A model generated the notes under the pieces. It searched no databases. It was given only the letters and a program-made list of their open reading frames with translations, and was not told where the DNA came from. A DNA stretch of 64,000 bases, taken from Mugil cephalus (taxonomy: Eukaryota; Chordata; Actinopteri; Mugiliformes; Mugilidae). Location: positions 884,001 through 948,000 of the forward strand of contig NC_061781.1 in NCBI RefSeq assembly GCF_022458985.1, written 5' to 3'. Below are positions 1-11,290 of this stretch, in pieces. Numbering within the stretch: position 1 is the stretch's first letter; every line of letters begins with the position of its first letter. The position numbers and the translations under genes are program-made.

Positions 1-372
1 GAATAAAGTAGCTGCATGACAAAATAAGGAAGGAAAGAAGGAAGAAAGGAAGTTCCCAGACACAGAGATCCCACTCCGACTTCTTGACAACATTAACCAG
101 CTATATGCTGTTGCATGTCTCCTTACAAACTATGAGAATGGTCATGTACAGGACTTGAAAGTGTACACATTTATTCATATTACCTGATATAAGTGATAGT
201 TTGTAATGCATTCATTGTGCTTATTGCCCTTGTGTAGTTCTGTTTAAACCCTGTTCGTATGAGAAAAATTGTAAATGACTGCACTTCTGTTTTTCTTTGC
301 AAATATGTGTGCTCCCTGTTGGACATGATCAAACTCAGCACAATTTGATCCCTGTCTTTTTAATTTCACTGA
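1..372. other. Unassigned AT-rich sequence with a short purine tract
   Basis: No gene or recognisable repeat was seen here. A GGAA/GAAA-rich purine run lies at about 28-52. The stretch ends where the LTR-like element begins. Confidence 0.5.
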
Positions 373-1261
373 TGTGGCAGGAGGTTATTTCCCCCCTGGC
401 TACCACTGGGCACTGTGCCGGTGTGCCGGCATCATAATTGATGGGCGGTGCCAGGCGCACCTTTTATATCCAGGTAGCAGTGGCTGCTCTTCCTTTTCCG
501 CTCGTCCCGTCCCTCATTCCCTCCGTGGTGACTTGGCGTGGCAGCCAGATTTTACTTCAGTGGCATTGCGGACTCCTGGTCTGGTGCTACAGCAGGTGTT
601 GTGGCTGCCATTGGGGCGCCCCATTCCGTACACCCACACCCATTTAGCCAATCGTGGTGCAGAGGGATGGGGAGTAATCTGCCGGATTCAGGGTTGTCTG
701 CCCAATCTGGCTGTGCATCGGATACACACGTCTGAGGCTTATTTTCCTCGGTCGCCCGCGTTGGCTTGCCTGTGGCTCGTCCACTTCTGCTACCGTTTCT
801 TCAATTTTGTTGCTGTTTTGGTTCTTCTTTTCTTTGAGATGGTTTTGGTTTTCCTTATTTTCCTTCGGTTGTTCTTTTCTTTTGGTTTGCAACCAGCGGC
901 TGGTCGGTTCGGGAGGACTCTGCCGTCGCTGATTGCAGCCTGGGTCGCTCTGTGTTGATGCAGGCAGTAACGGGCTGTTCGGGAGCTCGCCTCTATTATC
1001 ACCTGCACCAAACGATCTGGGCTAATGTGTTAACGCTCCCTGTGGTTGTGCCGAGGACCATTCTCTCTTCTTTTTTCTTTTTATTGAATTATTTGTTAAT
1101 AAGCTATGTTGATGGGGAGTTGTCTTGCCCTGTGGTTTTTGAACCTGAGTGCCTTGATTTAAAGAAAAGAAACAGAAACCCTTAGTACTTCCTGGGGTGT
1201 AATTCCCCCAGTGGCGTTGTTACCCAAACATCTAGCACTAAATGTGTGCCACCTCGCCACA
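373..1261 (+). mobile_element. Putative solo LTR-like element, type 1
   Basis: The unit begins TGTGGCAGGAGG and ends CACCTCGCCACA, so its ends form an imperfect TG...CA inverted pair, as in long terminal repeats. A TATA-like CTTTTATATC (461-470) precedes a C/T-rich stretch resembling a promoter and initiation region. Base composition is more GC-rich than the flanks. The longest open frame inside (194 codons from 374) is GC-rich low-complexity sequence with no recognised domain. It shares GTGGCGTTGT near its right end (about 1211) with the unit at 6032-7775. I see no flanking target-site duplication and no internal retroelement genes, so the LTR reading is tentative. Confidence 0.35.
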
Positions 1262-2035
1262 TATAGAAATATTTGGGTTAAATCCACTTTGTGAAATTGG
1301 AAGCAATTTAGATGCCACTTCAGTCTTCAGATCTCCTCTTTCTTAGCTCCCATATCAGCCAACCCTATTTTTCATCCATCTCTGGTTGATGGAGCATTTT
1401 CTATCTGGTCAAATTTAGGAATTAAGTCTTTTAATGACTTGTATATTGAAAATATCTGCGGATTGTTCCAGCAACTGTGTGACAAATTTTCATGACAATT
1501 TTTTGGGTATGAACAGATCTGCAGTTTTGTGCGGAATCTATATTATAAGAATAATCTAACCTTATACACTCATTGCGTCCAGTTTCTCTACCCAGCTAAG
1601 AACTCAATGGGAAGATGACATGGAGGAGATTTCTGAGCAGTCTAATTTCACATCTAGTTCACTCCTCATCTATCTGCGCAAGACATGGTCTGACCCAGTA
1701 TAAGATTCTGCACCAAGTACATTTTACCAAAGTCAGGCTGTCTAAGATATATGGATATATGACTATGTTGATCCCATATGTGTCTGATGTCGTCTAGCAC
1801 CTACTTCCTATATTTATATGCTGTGGTCATGCCCCTCATTACACACCTATTGGTTCAACATATGTATTGCAACTCCATCTGAACCAACAGTACTTACTGC
1901 ACAGTTTGGGATTTTGCCCCCCCCACTCGATCCATTCCAAAACACAAAGTGGATTTTGTGGCATTTGTCACTTTATTTGGCTCGGTGTTTTTATTTAACT
2001 ACTCAAGTATTTGCACTTGGACTTTCCTGTATGGC
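1262..2035 (+). mobile_element. LINE-1-type ORF2 C-terminal remnant
   Basis: Translating across frames gives pieces typical of the C-terminal part of fish L1/Tx1-type ORF2: NPIFHPSLVDGAF then IWSNLGIKSFNDLY, a segment ending KILHQVHFTKVRLSKIY, and LWSCPSLHTYW. These lie in order on the plus strand but in shifting frames with stops, so the copy is dead and 5'-truncated. Related L1 pieces in this window are at 10255-10580 and 29057-29702, both antisense. It abuts the repeat that starts near 2050. Confidence 0.65.
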
Positions 2036-2049
2036 TCCTGACTTTATGC

Positions 2050-2985
2050 TAATGAGGGCCATGGGGCAACGCCCAACTCACTATTGTTATACTGCGTGTT
2101 TCTTCTTCTTTTTTTATTAGGGCCACGGGGCAACGCTCGAGTCACTGGGGCGTTAGCCCCGAGGCACTATTATTTTTCTTCTTTCTCCCTTTTTTTGTCC
2201 CTTAACTGCCTTAAGTTATATATCAAAACATGCAGTTTGAGCAGGATCGGTGTGCTATTACTTTTCTTTACGAAATATGAATTTCCGCGGAAAAAAAAAA
2301 TCCCATTGGTGTTTTTCAAATGTCTAGTGCTCAGGCATACTTTCACCTAGAGACTTCATTCAAACTTTAAACTGTAGACAGAAGCATTGTGTGTTGGTGT
2401 ATTAATCCATGTTTTGATAGGCTTATAGTTTTTGATCAATCACTGTTCAATGACCATGATCATTTTTTGTAGAAATTCTGAGATTATAATTGGTGTGTAT
2501 TGCACGGAATGTTATGAATGCGCTACAGTGCGTGACCTCATCAGTTAGAGTGGAGGAAGGTGTCTGAAATTGTCTGAAACTTTTCTCTTTCCGGACTCGT
2601 CCCAGCCACAATTTATAAACTAGACACATGATTTTTCCCACAGTTGTGGGAACAGTTCTGTCTCTCACAATGTGCTTGGCAAATCAGTGAGACATTCTCA
2701 CACACAGGCTAAGTGGGCTAACCGTAAGCTAACTGTGCTAACTGTGTGCTAATTGTGCTAAATGTGGGTTAAGTGTGCTTACTGAGGTTCATGTGAGTTA
2801 AGTGTGCTAAATGTGGGATAACTGTGCTAAATGTAGGTTAACTGCTAAATGTGGGTTAACTGTGCTAACTGTGCTACATGTAGGCTAAGTGTGCTAATTT
2901 ACATGTTGACTGAGATGGTACCCCTGGCAGTAGGCCCCCATGGCCCTTTTAATGTTTCCCAGAGGGAATTTTCTAGTTACTTTTA
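2050..2985 (+). repeat. Unnamed interspersed repeat, copy A, with GCTAA minisatellite core
   Basis: The left part has GC-rich hairpin-forming sequence with two GGGGCAACGC motifs (about 2070-2160). An AT-rich middle (2180-2690) follows, then a GCTAA-rich tandem array (2700-2905), and a conserved end with CCCTTTTAATG and AGGGAATTTTCTAG (2942-2985). The same order is found inverted at 49511-51855, which defines a family about 0.9 kb or longer. No coding capacity is evident. I do not recognise the family. The hairpins at one end could fit a Helitron-like terminus, but no TC...CTRR ends were identified. Confidence 0.6.
2700..2905 (+). repeat. Degenerate minisatellite of GTGCTAACTGTG-like units
   Basis: About 200 bp of degenerate units built on TGTGCTAA and TGTGGGTTAA, each roughly 9-12 bases. 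The complement of the same array (GTTAGCACAGTTAGC-like) occurs at 49560-49803 in the inverted copy of the host repeat. Confidence 0.8.
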
Positions 2986-3459
2986 TTTTTACAAAGCTTC
3001 TACTGGAGATATGTGTCTGGTTGTTACCGAGTCTCAAAACTTAAACAAATCTGAGAACAGCAGGAAAGATGCTTTGAATTTTATCTCTAATGCCAACAAT
3101 TTTATCAGTAAATGAAGTCATTACTGCTGAGGGATGAGGGAATAGATGGCTCAACAGAGCTGTGACGCTTTGTCAGCCTGGCTATAGTGCTGAAAATAAA
3201 TCTGGGGTTGTTCTTGTTTTCTTCTATTAGTGATGAATAATATGCTGTTCTTATCTCACAGAGAATTTTTTTTTAAGTTGTTAAAATATATTTCCAGGCT
3301 ATGTGAGCTTCTTCAGAATTAATGGAATGCCAAATTCTTTCCAGGTTTCAAACTGCCTGCTTTGAACTATGCAACTGTGAATTATACCATGGAGCTACCC
3401 TCTGATTTATGGCCTTATTTTTGAGAGGAGCAACTAAATTTAAAGTTGTACTTAGGGAT
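2986..3459. other. Unassigned AT-rich sequence
   Basis: I see no gene, RNA or recognised repeat here. Confidence 0.5.
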
Positions 3460-4240
3460 GCTGTACTGCTATCAACAAAATAATTATTTGTGTTGGAGTT
3501 AAATTGTGGTTGCTGTGGTCCATATCATTGACATAAGGCACTGAGGTAAACAATGAAGGAATTAACACCTTATATCTGGTTACAGCATCCTCAAATAACT
3601 GTCTATCATGACAAAATACCTCTCCAATTTCAGTGTCAACTATTAAATGAATGGAGATAATTATCTTAAATAGATAAATCAGAGTGGAAGATTGCTGCAA
3701 CTCCTCGGCCTGTGCTTCGAGGAATGTGATAATTACTATGACTGGCTAGCATGGACCCATTTAAACTGACATATTCATCATCCTGCAGCCACGTTTCAGT
3801 CACACTAAACAGATCATCTCTTAAAGAGATCTGACATTTAAAAGCCACATTTAATTTTCTGTTGTACTAATGAATTTTTATTGTAATGATGCCTAATGAT
3901 TTTTATATTGTATAAGGTTCCTATTTTGTCCCTCTTTTGTTGTTTTTTGATTTCAAAAATCTAGGAGCAGACACAATATGGAGTTTGGGGAGTTTTGGGA
4001 GTGAGAGTCCTAGAGAAGCACCAGAGAAGCGTGTAAGACTGCAACTCTGCCTCCTGGGCTTAACTCTGGGTTGTTATGGTTTTGGGGGTTAATAAAATCA
4101 GCCAAATTCCTAGAGATAAGAGAAGCACCCGCCAAGGCCCCCAGTGGCATCGTCTGTGGCAACTCCCCTAAACGAAAGTGGCATCAACCGTGGCAACTGG
4201 GGATGACTTGTGCACCATGGCTCGGAAACTATGGAGGAAC
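3460..4240 (-). mobile_element. LINE fragment (CR1/L2-like), endonuclease region, internally deleted
   Basis: Minus-strand translation gives [18 protein letters not shown], the TETWL block of the apurinic-type endonuclease of CR1/L2-like LINEs. After a break it gives VLIPSLFTSVPYVNDMDH, a segment that normally lies well downstream in ORF2. The copy therefore looks internally deleted near 3690. The stretch 4030-4140 matches 31430-31555 nearly base for base, the equivalent part of a longer copy of the same family. Confidence 0.75.
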
Positions 4241-6031
4241 CTCCGGAGAGTTAAACTGTGGGTTTGAACCAGATGAGGTTTTAACAAGCAGATTCAAAAA
4301 TATAAAGGAGCAACTTCACCACAGTCAACTACTAACAGACTAGACTTAAGGGCCTTTGATCGATACCCCTGATCAGCAGGTTCTGTAGTCACACTGAGGC
4401 ACAGTAAATAGCTACGATACTAAGATGTATATAAAAATAATGACGCAGACTTCTGTAGCACAGCTGAGGATGTGAAGGTCAAAGACAGTGGCAACAGTGG
4501 TTCCTGATTAGTAAATACTTTGCTAACTTTAGAAGCTTTGAGTTAGCAGCCTAATAAGCCTTACATGCTAACATATATAGCTCAAGTTAAAGCACAGACA
4601 CAGAGTTTAAAAAAGTCCCTTGGACTGGAAGTCAAACCAAGAAAGGATGGAAAGGTGGAAAGTGTCTGTTCACAATTCAGTGAAAGTGTGTGCCAGCGTC
4701 AGGTGGTAACAGACAGAACAGTTACAGTACTCATAAACATCATCTGAGTTTGTTGTGTTTGATCATGTTTCTTAAACATTTAGGAATAAATGCTTGAACT
4801 GAGTGCTTTTAGTTTTGTTGTTTTTACAGCTAATGAGATGACTAACCTGTTAATCACACTTTAAACGTGTGCCAGCGGTAGGTATTGATATGTAAAAGCT
4901 AATAATATATGACTAGCAAATGTTGGGGCCTTTAACAGGAGGTGATTTCAGTTTGTCAGTGTCCTCTTCAGTAACAACTGTTATCTAGAGATTGGGTTTG
5001 CAGGCTCCTATTAGATTACAAAATGTAGCTTCCTGTAGCTTTAAAAGAAGTTTTTGTTTTTTGTCATTAATGGATCCCAGCATCTTAAAATAGGACAGTT
5101 CCATTTCAAACGGGCAATAAAAGCTATTTATGTCGGAGCCTGTCAGCAAAGATAAACATGAAGTCAGCAACTGAGCCGCTGTCCAAACACTTTAAAGACG
5201 CTCTGCTCGCTCTGCATGTCTGTGTAGCAATAACTCTCGGATCTAGGACGGATCAGAGATCACAGAGAAACAGAGAGGGAGAAGGGTTTCCATGGCAATA
5301 CTGTTTCTTTTTCCTTCTCACCAGCTTGACGTCACATCGGACTCTGTTAAACCTTCAGCACTGAGGAGGGAATCATACGAAATTGTGAAGATTCACTTTT
5401 GAATATTAATGTGTTTTCTAGAAAACTGAAAAGTAATCTTTATCTGCAGAGGAATTTATTTAGATTCTGTTTTTTACCTATTGATCTGCAGGAATAAAAG
5501 CAGCTGCTTTTAAGGTGGTGCTGCTCCTTTAAGGGTTCACATCAACCAGCTTGTTTTTGTCCTGTGGAATTGAAGCTTTAGCCCAGATAAAAGACTGTGT
5601 CCAAGGTTGCCACCTGGTGGTTCATCAGGGGCTGCAGACATACATTAAAACCGTTAATCCTTCACTCTGTTGATTCCTCATTTCAGATACATTAATATTA
5701 TGACCCTGGTTTCTAGCAGTGACCTTTTCTGGACTCTCTGGGTTGTGGGAGTAATGCAGGTTACAGTTCAAAGCTTCTTTTAATCGACACCAGCATGGCA
5801 GGACAGTGCAGACTTAACTTTATTACATTGGCTATCTGCACACTGGGAAAGTGTCTCACACCCTTAATCGTCCCGCCATAAAGAAAAAAAGGTAGAAACC
5901 AAAATTACTTTATGGCATTTATGCACAACTAAATACTTCGGCGCTTACTTTAATGTCTGCATAAATTGATCATAAAATGTGTTCTGATCTTCATCTAATT
6001 CACGATAGACGAACACAGCCTGTTTAAACAG
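4241..6031. other. Unassigned intergenic sequence, about 1.8 kb
   Basis: No convincing coding sequence, RNA gene or repeat family was identified. Open frames here are 60-70 codons long with no recognisable domain. This is the longest stretch in the left half without an obvious transposon signature. Confidence 0.5.
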
Positions 6032-7336
6032 ATTGTAGTGGTATGAGGCACCACTGTCTTGAATAATTCCGGTTCACCCTGCGCTCTCTGGCCAATCATT
6101 AGTCACACAGAGAGGATAAAAGTAGGAGAGGTTTCTCCCCCCTGTCCTCTCGCTTCCTGCCTCGTCGGCCCGCCCACTTCCAGGTTGTCCCCGCTGCTCA
6201 CCGCATCGGACAGGTAGGCACGCATTAGCATGCCGGTAAAAGTCCACACTTGTTAGTGTAAGTTAATTCAAACATAACCTTTCCGATAGATCCGGCATCC
6301 ACGCGGTCCTGGCAGGGCACTGGGGTCGCTATCACTGGCGTTTAGGTGAGTTGCGGTGTGCTGCTGCTGCTAATTGTCTTGGCCAGGTGTTGAGCCTCCT
6401 CCTTTCTCCACTCCTCTCCCTCTAACAGTGCTGGTTGTTGGTGTTGTGGTGGCTGTCCCCCGCCGCTACGTCGACCCTCTTCACCCCTCTCCCTTTTTTT
6501 TGGTAGAGACCGAAACCGACCGGATAAAAGGCCGGTAGTTTGGACGCCAAGCAGAGTAAGACTGGTACTGAATAATCCCGGCTGATTAGCCACGGCTGCC
6601 TCGCCACTTCGCTACTGCTACCTTGCTACTGCTACTTCGTTGTTCCTGTTATTTCGCTGCTCCTGACTTTGGGTTCTAGACGGCCGTTTTGGGTCGACCT
6701 GCTTCGCGCTGCTGGCCCGGGTTTTCTGCTGCTATTGCACGTGTGGCGGTGCGCGTTCGTGGGTGTGTGGCTATCGCTTGTGCTGGACATTACGAGCCCA
6801 GTCCGGACCCCCAGCCCCTAGTTTGGATTGCGTGTGTGTGTGAGTGTTTGCGTGTGTGTGCGTTTAAATGTAATTCTCAAGGTGTGGTGTAATTTTGTTT
6901 ATTTATTTATTTATATTTTGTTTCTTTTTCTGATTAATAGTAAAGTTTATTGTGGTTATTTATTTTTTTGGTTAAGTGGTTTGCTTTGCTTGAGTAAGAT
7001 GTCATTTTGGGAGTTTATTGTAATTATTTACGTTCTATTTGGGGGGAAAACTTCTTAATTTCAGCCCTCAGTTACCTGTCAGAAATGGATTAGTTACGAT
7101 TACTGTTGAGTAGATATCTCTGGCCAGAGACTTTTTAATCTGTTTGTTAATTTGTTTGATTTTTGATTAATCTAATTGTATTATTCCTTAGTGTATTAAT
7201 TGATTATTCTTTAATTCGTTTATATTGTGGGATATGTTTGTTTTCCTTTAATTGTGAGCCCTGTTAACTGTGCTTTATTTTCCCTAGAGCTGGAGGTGGA
7301 CGGTGGTGGTGGTTCTTCCCCGGGTGGTGTTGGTCC

Positions 7337-7371
<35 letters not shown>

Positions 7372-7775
7372 TGGTCCCTGCTTATTTTGTGCGCTCCTCA
7401 CGTTTTTTTGGTTGTGTGAGTGGGGTGCCCCTCTTTTCATTTTTATTGTGGACGTCACTCCCCATGTTGGTTCCTCCTCCAGCCGGTAAGCCCCAGCTCG
7501 TATCCTTTTTCTCAGTTGGCTCCGTTTTTTATTATTTTCATTTTGTCCCATGCCTTGTTTATTTTAGAGTGCCAAAATAAAGTTTTTGTATGTGATAATT
7601 GAACTCCGTCTCCTATTCTCCTGATTGAACTAACCTGTGTCCTTTTGTAATAGTTGGTAATTGACCTTTAATACGGGTCCTTGGGCCCTAACCCAAGGTG
7701 GCGTTGTCGGTTGTATACAAAAGAGAAAAGAGTTTTGAGACATAACTGAGTAAATTATCCCTCGTGTTGCCACAA
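6032..7775 (+). mobile_element. Putative solo LTR-like element, type 2
   Basis: A TATA-like GATAAAAGTAGG (6116-6127) is followed by a pyrimidine-rich tract. AATAAAGTTT (7575-7584) acts as a candidate poly(A) signal near the other end. Between them is GC-rich sequence with poly-T and TG tracts and no retroelement genes. GTGGCGTTGT near 7700 is shared with the type 1 unit at 373-1261, and the right edge CGTGTTGCCACA resembles that unit's right edge. This fits U3-R-U5 organisation of a solo LTR. Ends and target duplication were not verified, so the boundaries are approximate. Confidence 0.35.
7341..7369. repeat. (TG)n microsatellite
   Basis: About 14 uninterrupted TG units inside the type 2 LTR-like element. 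Confidence 0.95.
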
Positions 7776-8159
7776 AATATCACACGAAAAATTATATGTT
7801 TGAGATTACATGTAAACATTCATAGTGCTGGTGGAAAGAGTATGTAAACCTTTGGATTTAATAACTGGTTGACCCTCCTCTGGCAGCAATAACCTTAACC
7901 AAATGTGTGTTGTAGCTGCAGATCAGACCTTCACAATGGTCAGGAGTTATTTTGGACCATTACTCTTTACTCTGCCTGGGTCACTCCACAAGACAATTTT
8001 TTTTTTTCTGTTAATATTTGTTTTTGATATTTTAAATATTTTTTAGTATTTAGGATTTTAACTCTTTTGTAAATTGTACCTCGTACTCTCCAATCTCCTT
8101 AATGTATAATGACAATAAAGACTACTCAGTTCTGTTCTATTCTCTCTATTTACTTCTTT
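7776..8159. mobile_element. Small repeat fragments: DNA-transposon-like piece and LINE tail-like piece
   Basis: The piece at about 7830-7975 (AAAGAGTATGTAAACC, then GTTGACCCTCC) resembles, from memory, a high-copy fish DNA-transposon-derived repeat. The stretch 8080-8145 (TAATGACAATAAAGA) resembles the 3' tail of a LINE. Both calls are by recall only. Confidence 0.3.
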
Positions 8160-9065
8160 GCTTTGGGTCGCACAATGAGCGACTACTTAGGTTTGTCCAG
8201 GTGGGCCCTGTGAAAGTCTTGGGTCATGTCTGGGTTCCAGTCCTCACATTCCACCAGGTATTATGGACATCAGGTGGTGTACGGAGTATACAGGTCACTT
8301 AGTGCAGGGTAGTTTCAAGAACCTGGTTGGCCCGCTCACACTTAATTGAAGCATTGACTTCCACAATAAACTGATTGCTAGGGTCAATTCTTAAGTTCAA
8401 TAAAAGCCCGCTCAGCTTCATTGGGACTAACAAAAGGGTAGACCAGTGGATGTGAGTGATGTGGCTACCTTGCTGTAGTCCTTAATAAAGCACTGGTAAA
8501 AGTTAGCAAAACCCAAAAAACGTTGTAGTTCCTTCCTGGTGTTGGGAATAGGCTACTACTCCAACACACGGATCTTATGTAAGTCTGGGCCAAGGCTACA
8601 TAGCTGTATGTGTACTAAGAAAGACACAGACTGTACGTGAAACTCTCCAGAAGGCGGGAGAGTACTTGCTGCACATGAGCCACATGTTCCATGGGGTCCT
8701 TGGAAAAGATAAATCATCGAAATTGACAAATACAAAACTGTTTAGAAAATAATTGATAGCCTAAAGGGGTGTTAAAGGCCTTCGACTCATCTCCTTGTGT
8801 GACGCGTATAAAGTGGTGAGCGTTACAGAGATCCAATTTAGTGAAGGTGGTGGCTCCCTGCAGTAGTTCAAAGGCAGAGTTCATGAGAGGAAAGGGTTAG
8901 GGTTTGTTTGTTATGGTTATACACTTCTCCATTGCTCCATGCTCCACTCTAGACAGGGTGTACAAGCACTTGGATGGGTAAGAAGCTCCAGGTAGCAGGT
9001 TAATGGCACAATCATAAGGGTGGTGCGGAGGCAAGAACTGGGCGTTGTCTTTGCTGAAGATTTAA
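8160..9065 (-). mobile_element. Ty3/gypsy pol fragment, reverse transcriptase and connection to RNase H
   Basis: The minus strand reads, in several frames, typical gypsy reverse-transcriptase blocks: [14 protein letters not shown] and [12 protein letters not shown] (about 8930-9020), then [16 protein letters not shown], then [20 protein letters not shown] and DPSNQFIVEVNAS at the lower coordinates (about 8360-8520). Frameshifts and stops are frequent, so the fragment is inactive. No gag or LTR could be attached to it. Confidence 0.8.
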
Positions 9066-9326
9066 TAGAGCTTCAAAATAGAAATAGAAGAAATGGGAGC
9101 AAGAGAACAAAAATTTTGAGCAGGCAATTTATTGAAAACAACAATTTAATTGAAATAGGCTGTTTATTCATTAGCTGACCAAATGTTTAAAGCCCTTTTG
9201 TGTCTCTTAACCTAAGTTAGAACTAAATACTGTGCAGACATGGTTTTTGTGAATCTCAACTTTTTCCTTCCACCTTAACTGCTACTTTCGTTACTCTTTG
9301 TAACGGAGAGTTATGCACAGAGCGGC

Positions 9327-9956
9327 ATGGCCATTATTTACACACACGACCAACTGATAGCACTATGTTTACCTGTACTCCGGAGCCAGGCCTGTAATCC
9401 CGGAGGAGATGCCGTGGTTGATGATCACAACCTTGTCCTGCTCACCCCAAAGTACGTCCCTCTTGTTCAACGGCAGCCTGTGTCCAAAAGGACTGTAAGG
9501 AGGTGGACACAGGAGGCCCTGCAGGTGGAGAGGAGGACACTTAACATACTGTTATCAATTATGGATAATCCTTACCACCCTCTCCACCAGATGATAGGCA
9601 GACAACAGAGCTCCTTCTCCAAGAGACTTAGACGACTCCGTTGTCTCAAAGAACGCTACAGGAAATCTTTCCTGCCTCAAGCCATACGCCTGTTCAACTC
9701 CTTACCTGCATGTGACAGATAACACTCTACATTATTTCTTTTCCCTCCTTGTATACACTTTTTGTGTCAATTGACTTATTTTTATAATTCTGTAAATAAT
9801 GTGTATATAGTAGATTGTGTTTTTCCTGTTATATATAAAGTAGGTATGGTGTTGAGTGCCTGTACTTTGCTGCTGAAATTTCCCAGTTTGGGATTAATAA
9901 AGCATCCATCCATCCATCCATCCATCCATCCATCCATCCATCCATCCATCCATCCA
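9327..9956 (+). mobile_element. Internally deleted LINE with (CATC)n tail
   Basis: The 131-codon frame at 9327-9722 joins two LINE segments. The first part (YTHDQLIALCLPVLRSQA, then VPLVQRQPVSKRTVRRW) resembles the start of a LINE ORF2. The second part (SIMDNPYHPLHQM, then RYRKSFLPQAIRLFNS) is the C-terminal signature of the same kind of protein. The nuclease and reverse transcriptase between them are missing. The element ends with GGGATTAATAAAG and a (CATC)n tail at 9903-9956, the usual microsatellite-like 3' end. It may be a non-autonomous derivative rather than a decayed copy, because the joined frame is still open. Confidence 0.7.
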
Positions 9957-10254
9957 TATGTGACTAGTTTTACCTGGTGACCTCCAGTAATTTGTAATAA
10001 TCACTGAGGTCATCTACGATCTTAATTCTGTGTGAATCGCCCATGTCCGTGATTTGTTAAGTAAAAATGACACTGCAAATTAGCTACCTTGTAACACAGA
10101 GGTCCTCTGATATAAATCTAGTGCAAATCAAAATCTCTGTGATTTCTGGGAGTTTTCACTTTTTTGAGACTTTTGTTTGATTTGCCACTTTTTTCTGCTT
10201 GTTGTCACTTAAGAATTATAAATGATGTGCTATAATTCAAAGTTTGTACAGATG
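9957..10254. other. Unassigned AT-rich sequence
   Basis: No feature was recognised here. Confidence 0.45.
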
Positions 10255-10580
10255 TTAGTCGAGATGTGGCTTAACTGTTAACTTTAGACATCTGTAACTC
10301 CGAACAGTGCACTCAGAGCATTTGGCTCTATTTTGTCCCCAAGTACCTTTGATAGTATTAAAAATCTCAGTCCAATAATTATATAGAGGCAGACAATGCC
10401 AGAGTGTGTGTATTAAGTTCGCAGGAGATAATATCGACACCCCCCAGGTCCTCCTCCCAAAGAAACTTTATTAAGTCTTTATTAAGATATATTTGATTAT
10501 AGAAACAAGAGATAGAGCCTTTAAGAGTAGAGATTGGTGCCAGGAAACTGTTCAAAGTAAATTTGGAAAACCAGGAAATG
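10255..10580 (-). mobile_element. LINE-1-type ORF2 C-terminal fragment
   Basis: Minus-strand frames give NQIYLNKDLIKFLWEE and then HTLWHCLPLYNYWTEIFNTI, which correspond to the C-terminal region of L1-type ORF2 (compare LWSCPSLHTYW at about 1820-1850 on the plus strand). The fragment stops at the edge of the LTR that begins at 10581, suggesting that the LTR inserted into this L1 copy. Confidence 0.65.
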
Positions 10581-10848
10581 TGTCACGAACAAAGCCGCGG
10601 ACTTGTAAATATCTGAAGAAATGTTGCTTAGGGAGAGAGTATTTATCTGAAAGTTGCTGAAAAGTATTGTGGTGTAGTGGAGAATAAAACAAACTTTGTA
10701 ACTTGCAGTAACTTTACTCTGGACGTGCTCAGCGGGAAGTACAAGAGTCACAACACTCCTTCTGTCTCTGCCTATACATACATGGTCCTGTATTATTCAG
10801 TGGTGCCTCCTAGTGGCACTCCAATGTAACAGCTTACAGAACACAACA
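10581..10848 (-). mobile_element. Putative solo LTR, 268 bp
   Basis: Read on the minus strand the unit begins TGTTGTGTTCTG and ends CTTTGTTCGTGACA, giving TG...CA ends at a length typical of short LTRs. It has a run of sequence unlike the flanking L1 remnant. A matching target-site duplication was not found, so the exact ends are provisional. Confidence 0.4.
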
Positions 10849-11290
10849 TTTCCTCTCTGTAAAACACTACTCTGGGTTCAGCATAAAAATAATACATGTG
10901 TACATCACAGTACATGTAATCCTTACTAGGGAGACAATTCTAAGAGAGGTGACTCATTAATGCTAGAAATCAATGACACAAAGCCTAGTCTACTTTAATT
11001 ACAGTGACACCCAGCGTAAATGTCAAACCCTGAATAGGATAAACAAAGAGCAATTGCAAGAATAAGTAGGTGGCATTATCACTTAACAAAACATACAGCT
11101 GGCCAGCTGGGACAGGCTCCAGCAACCCCATATGTGAGGATACATACATTGTCTGGCTTCCGGTCGTTGGTCATTGTCCCTGGCGTCCTCTTAGTTCGCA
11201 ACTTTTTAAGAAACTTTTAAAGGTCTTATACAATTTTAAAAGTGATTTTAAAATCTGATTTTATTAACATTTTCATCTGCTTTTGAGGTC
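10849..11290. other. Unassigned sequence with a short piece of a common repeat
   Basis: Only GCTGGGACAGGCTCCAGCAA (11105-11124) is recognisable. It matches the core of the repeats at 20075-20215 and 22560-22830. Confidence 0.4.

Noticed and set aside
374..958. A 194-codon open frame near the left end
   Set aside because: It lies in a GC-rich LTR-like unit, has competing frames on both strands and shows no recognisable domain.
2700..2905. GCTAA array considered as a CRISPR-like array
   Set aside because: Units are 9-12 bp and degenerate with no unique spacers, and the genome is a vertebrate one.
5158..5364. A 68-codon frame in the unassigned 4.2-6.0 kb stretch
   Set aside because: Short, no motif, no splice partners.
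373..7775. The two LTR-like units as the two LTRs of one retroelement
   Set aside because: They share only a short motif near the right end, differ in length and sequence, and the sequence between them has L1, LINE and unassigned DNA rather than gag-pol.
9903..9956. CATC repeats considered as a CRISPR-like or regulatory array
   Set aside because: They are the microsatellite tail of a LINE, with no spacers.
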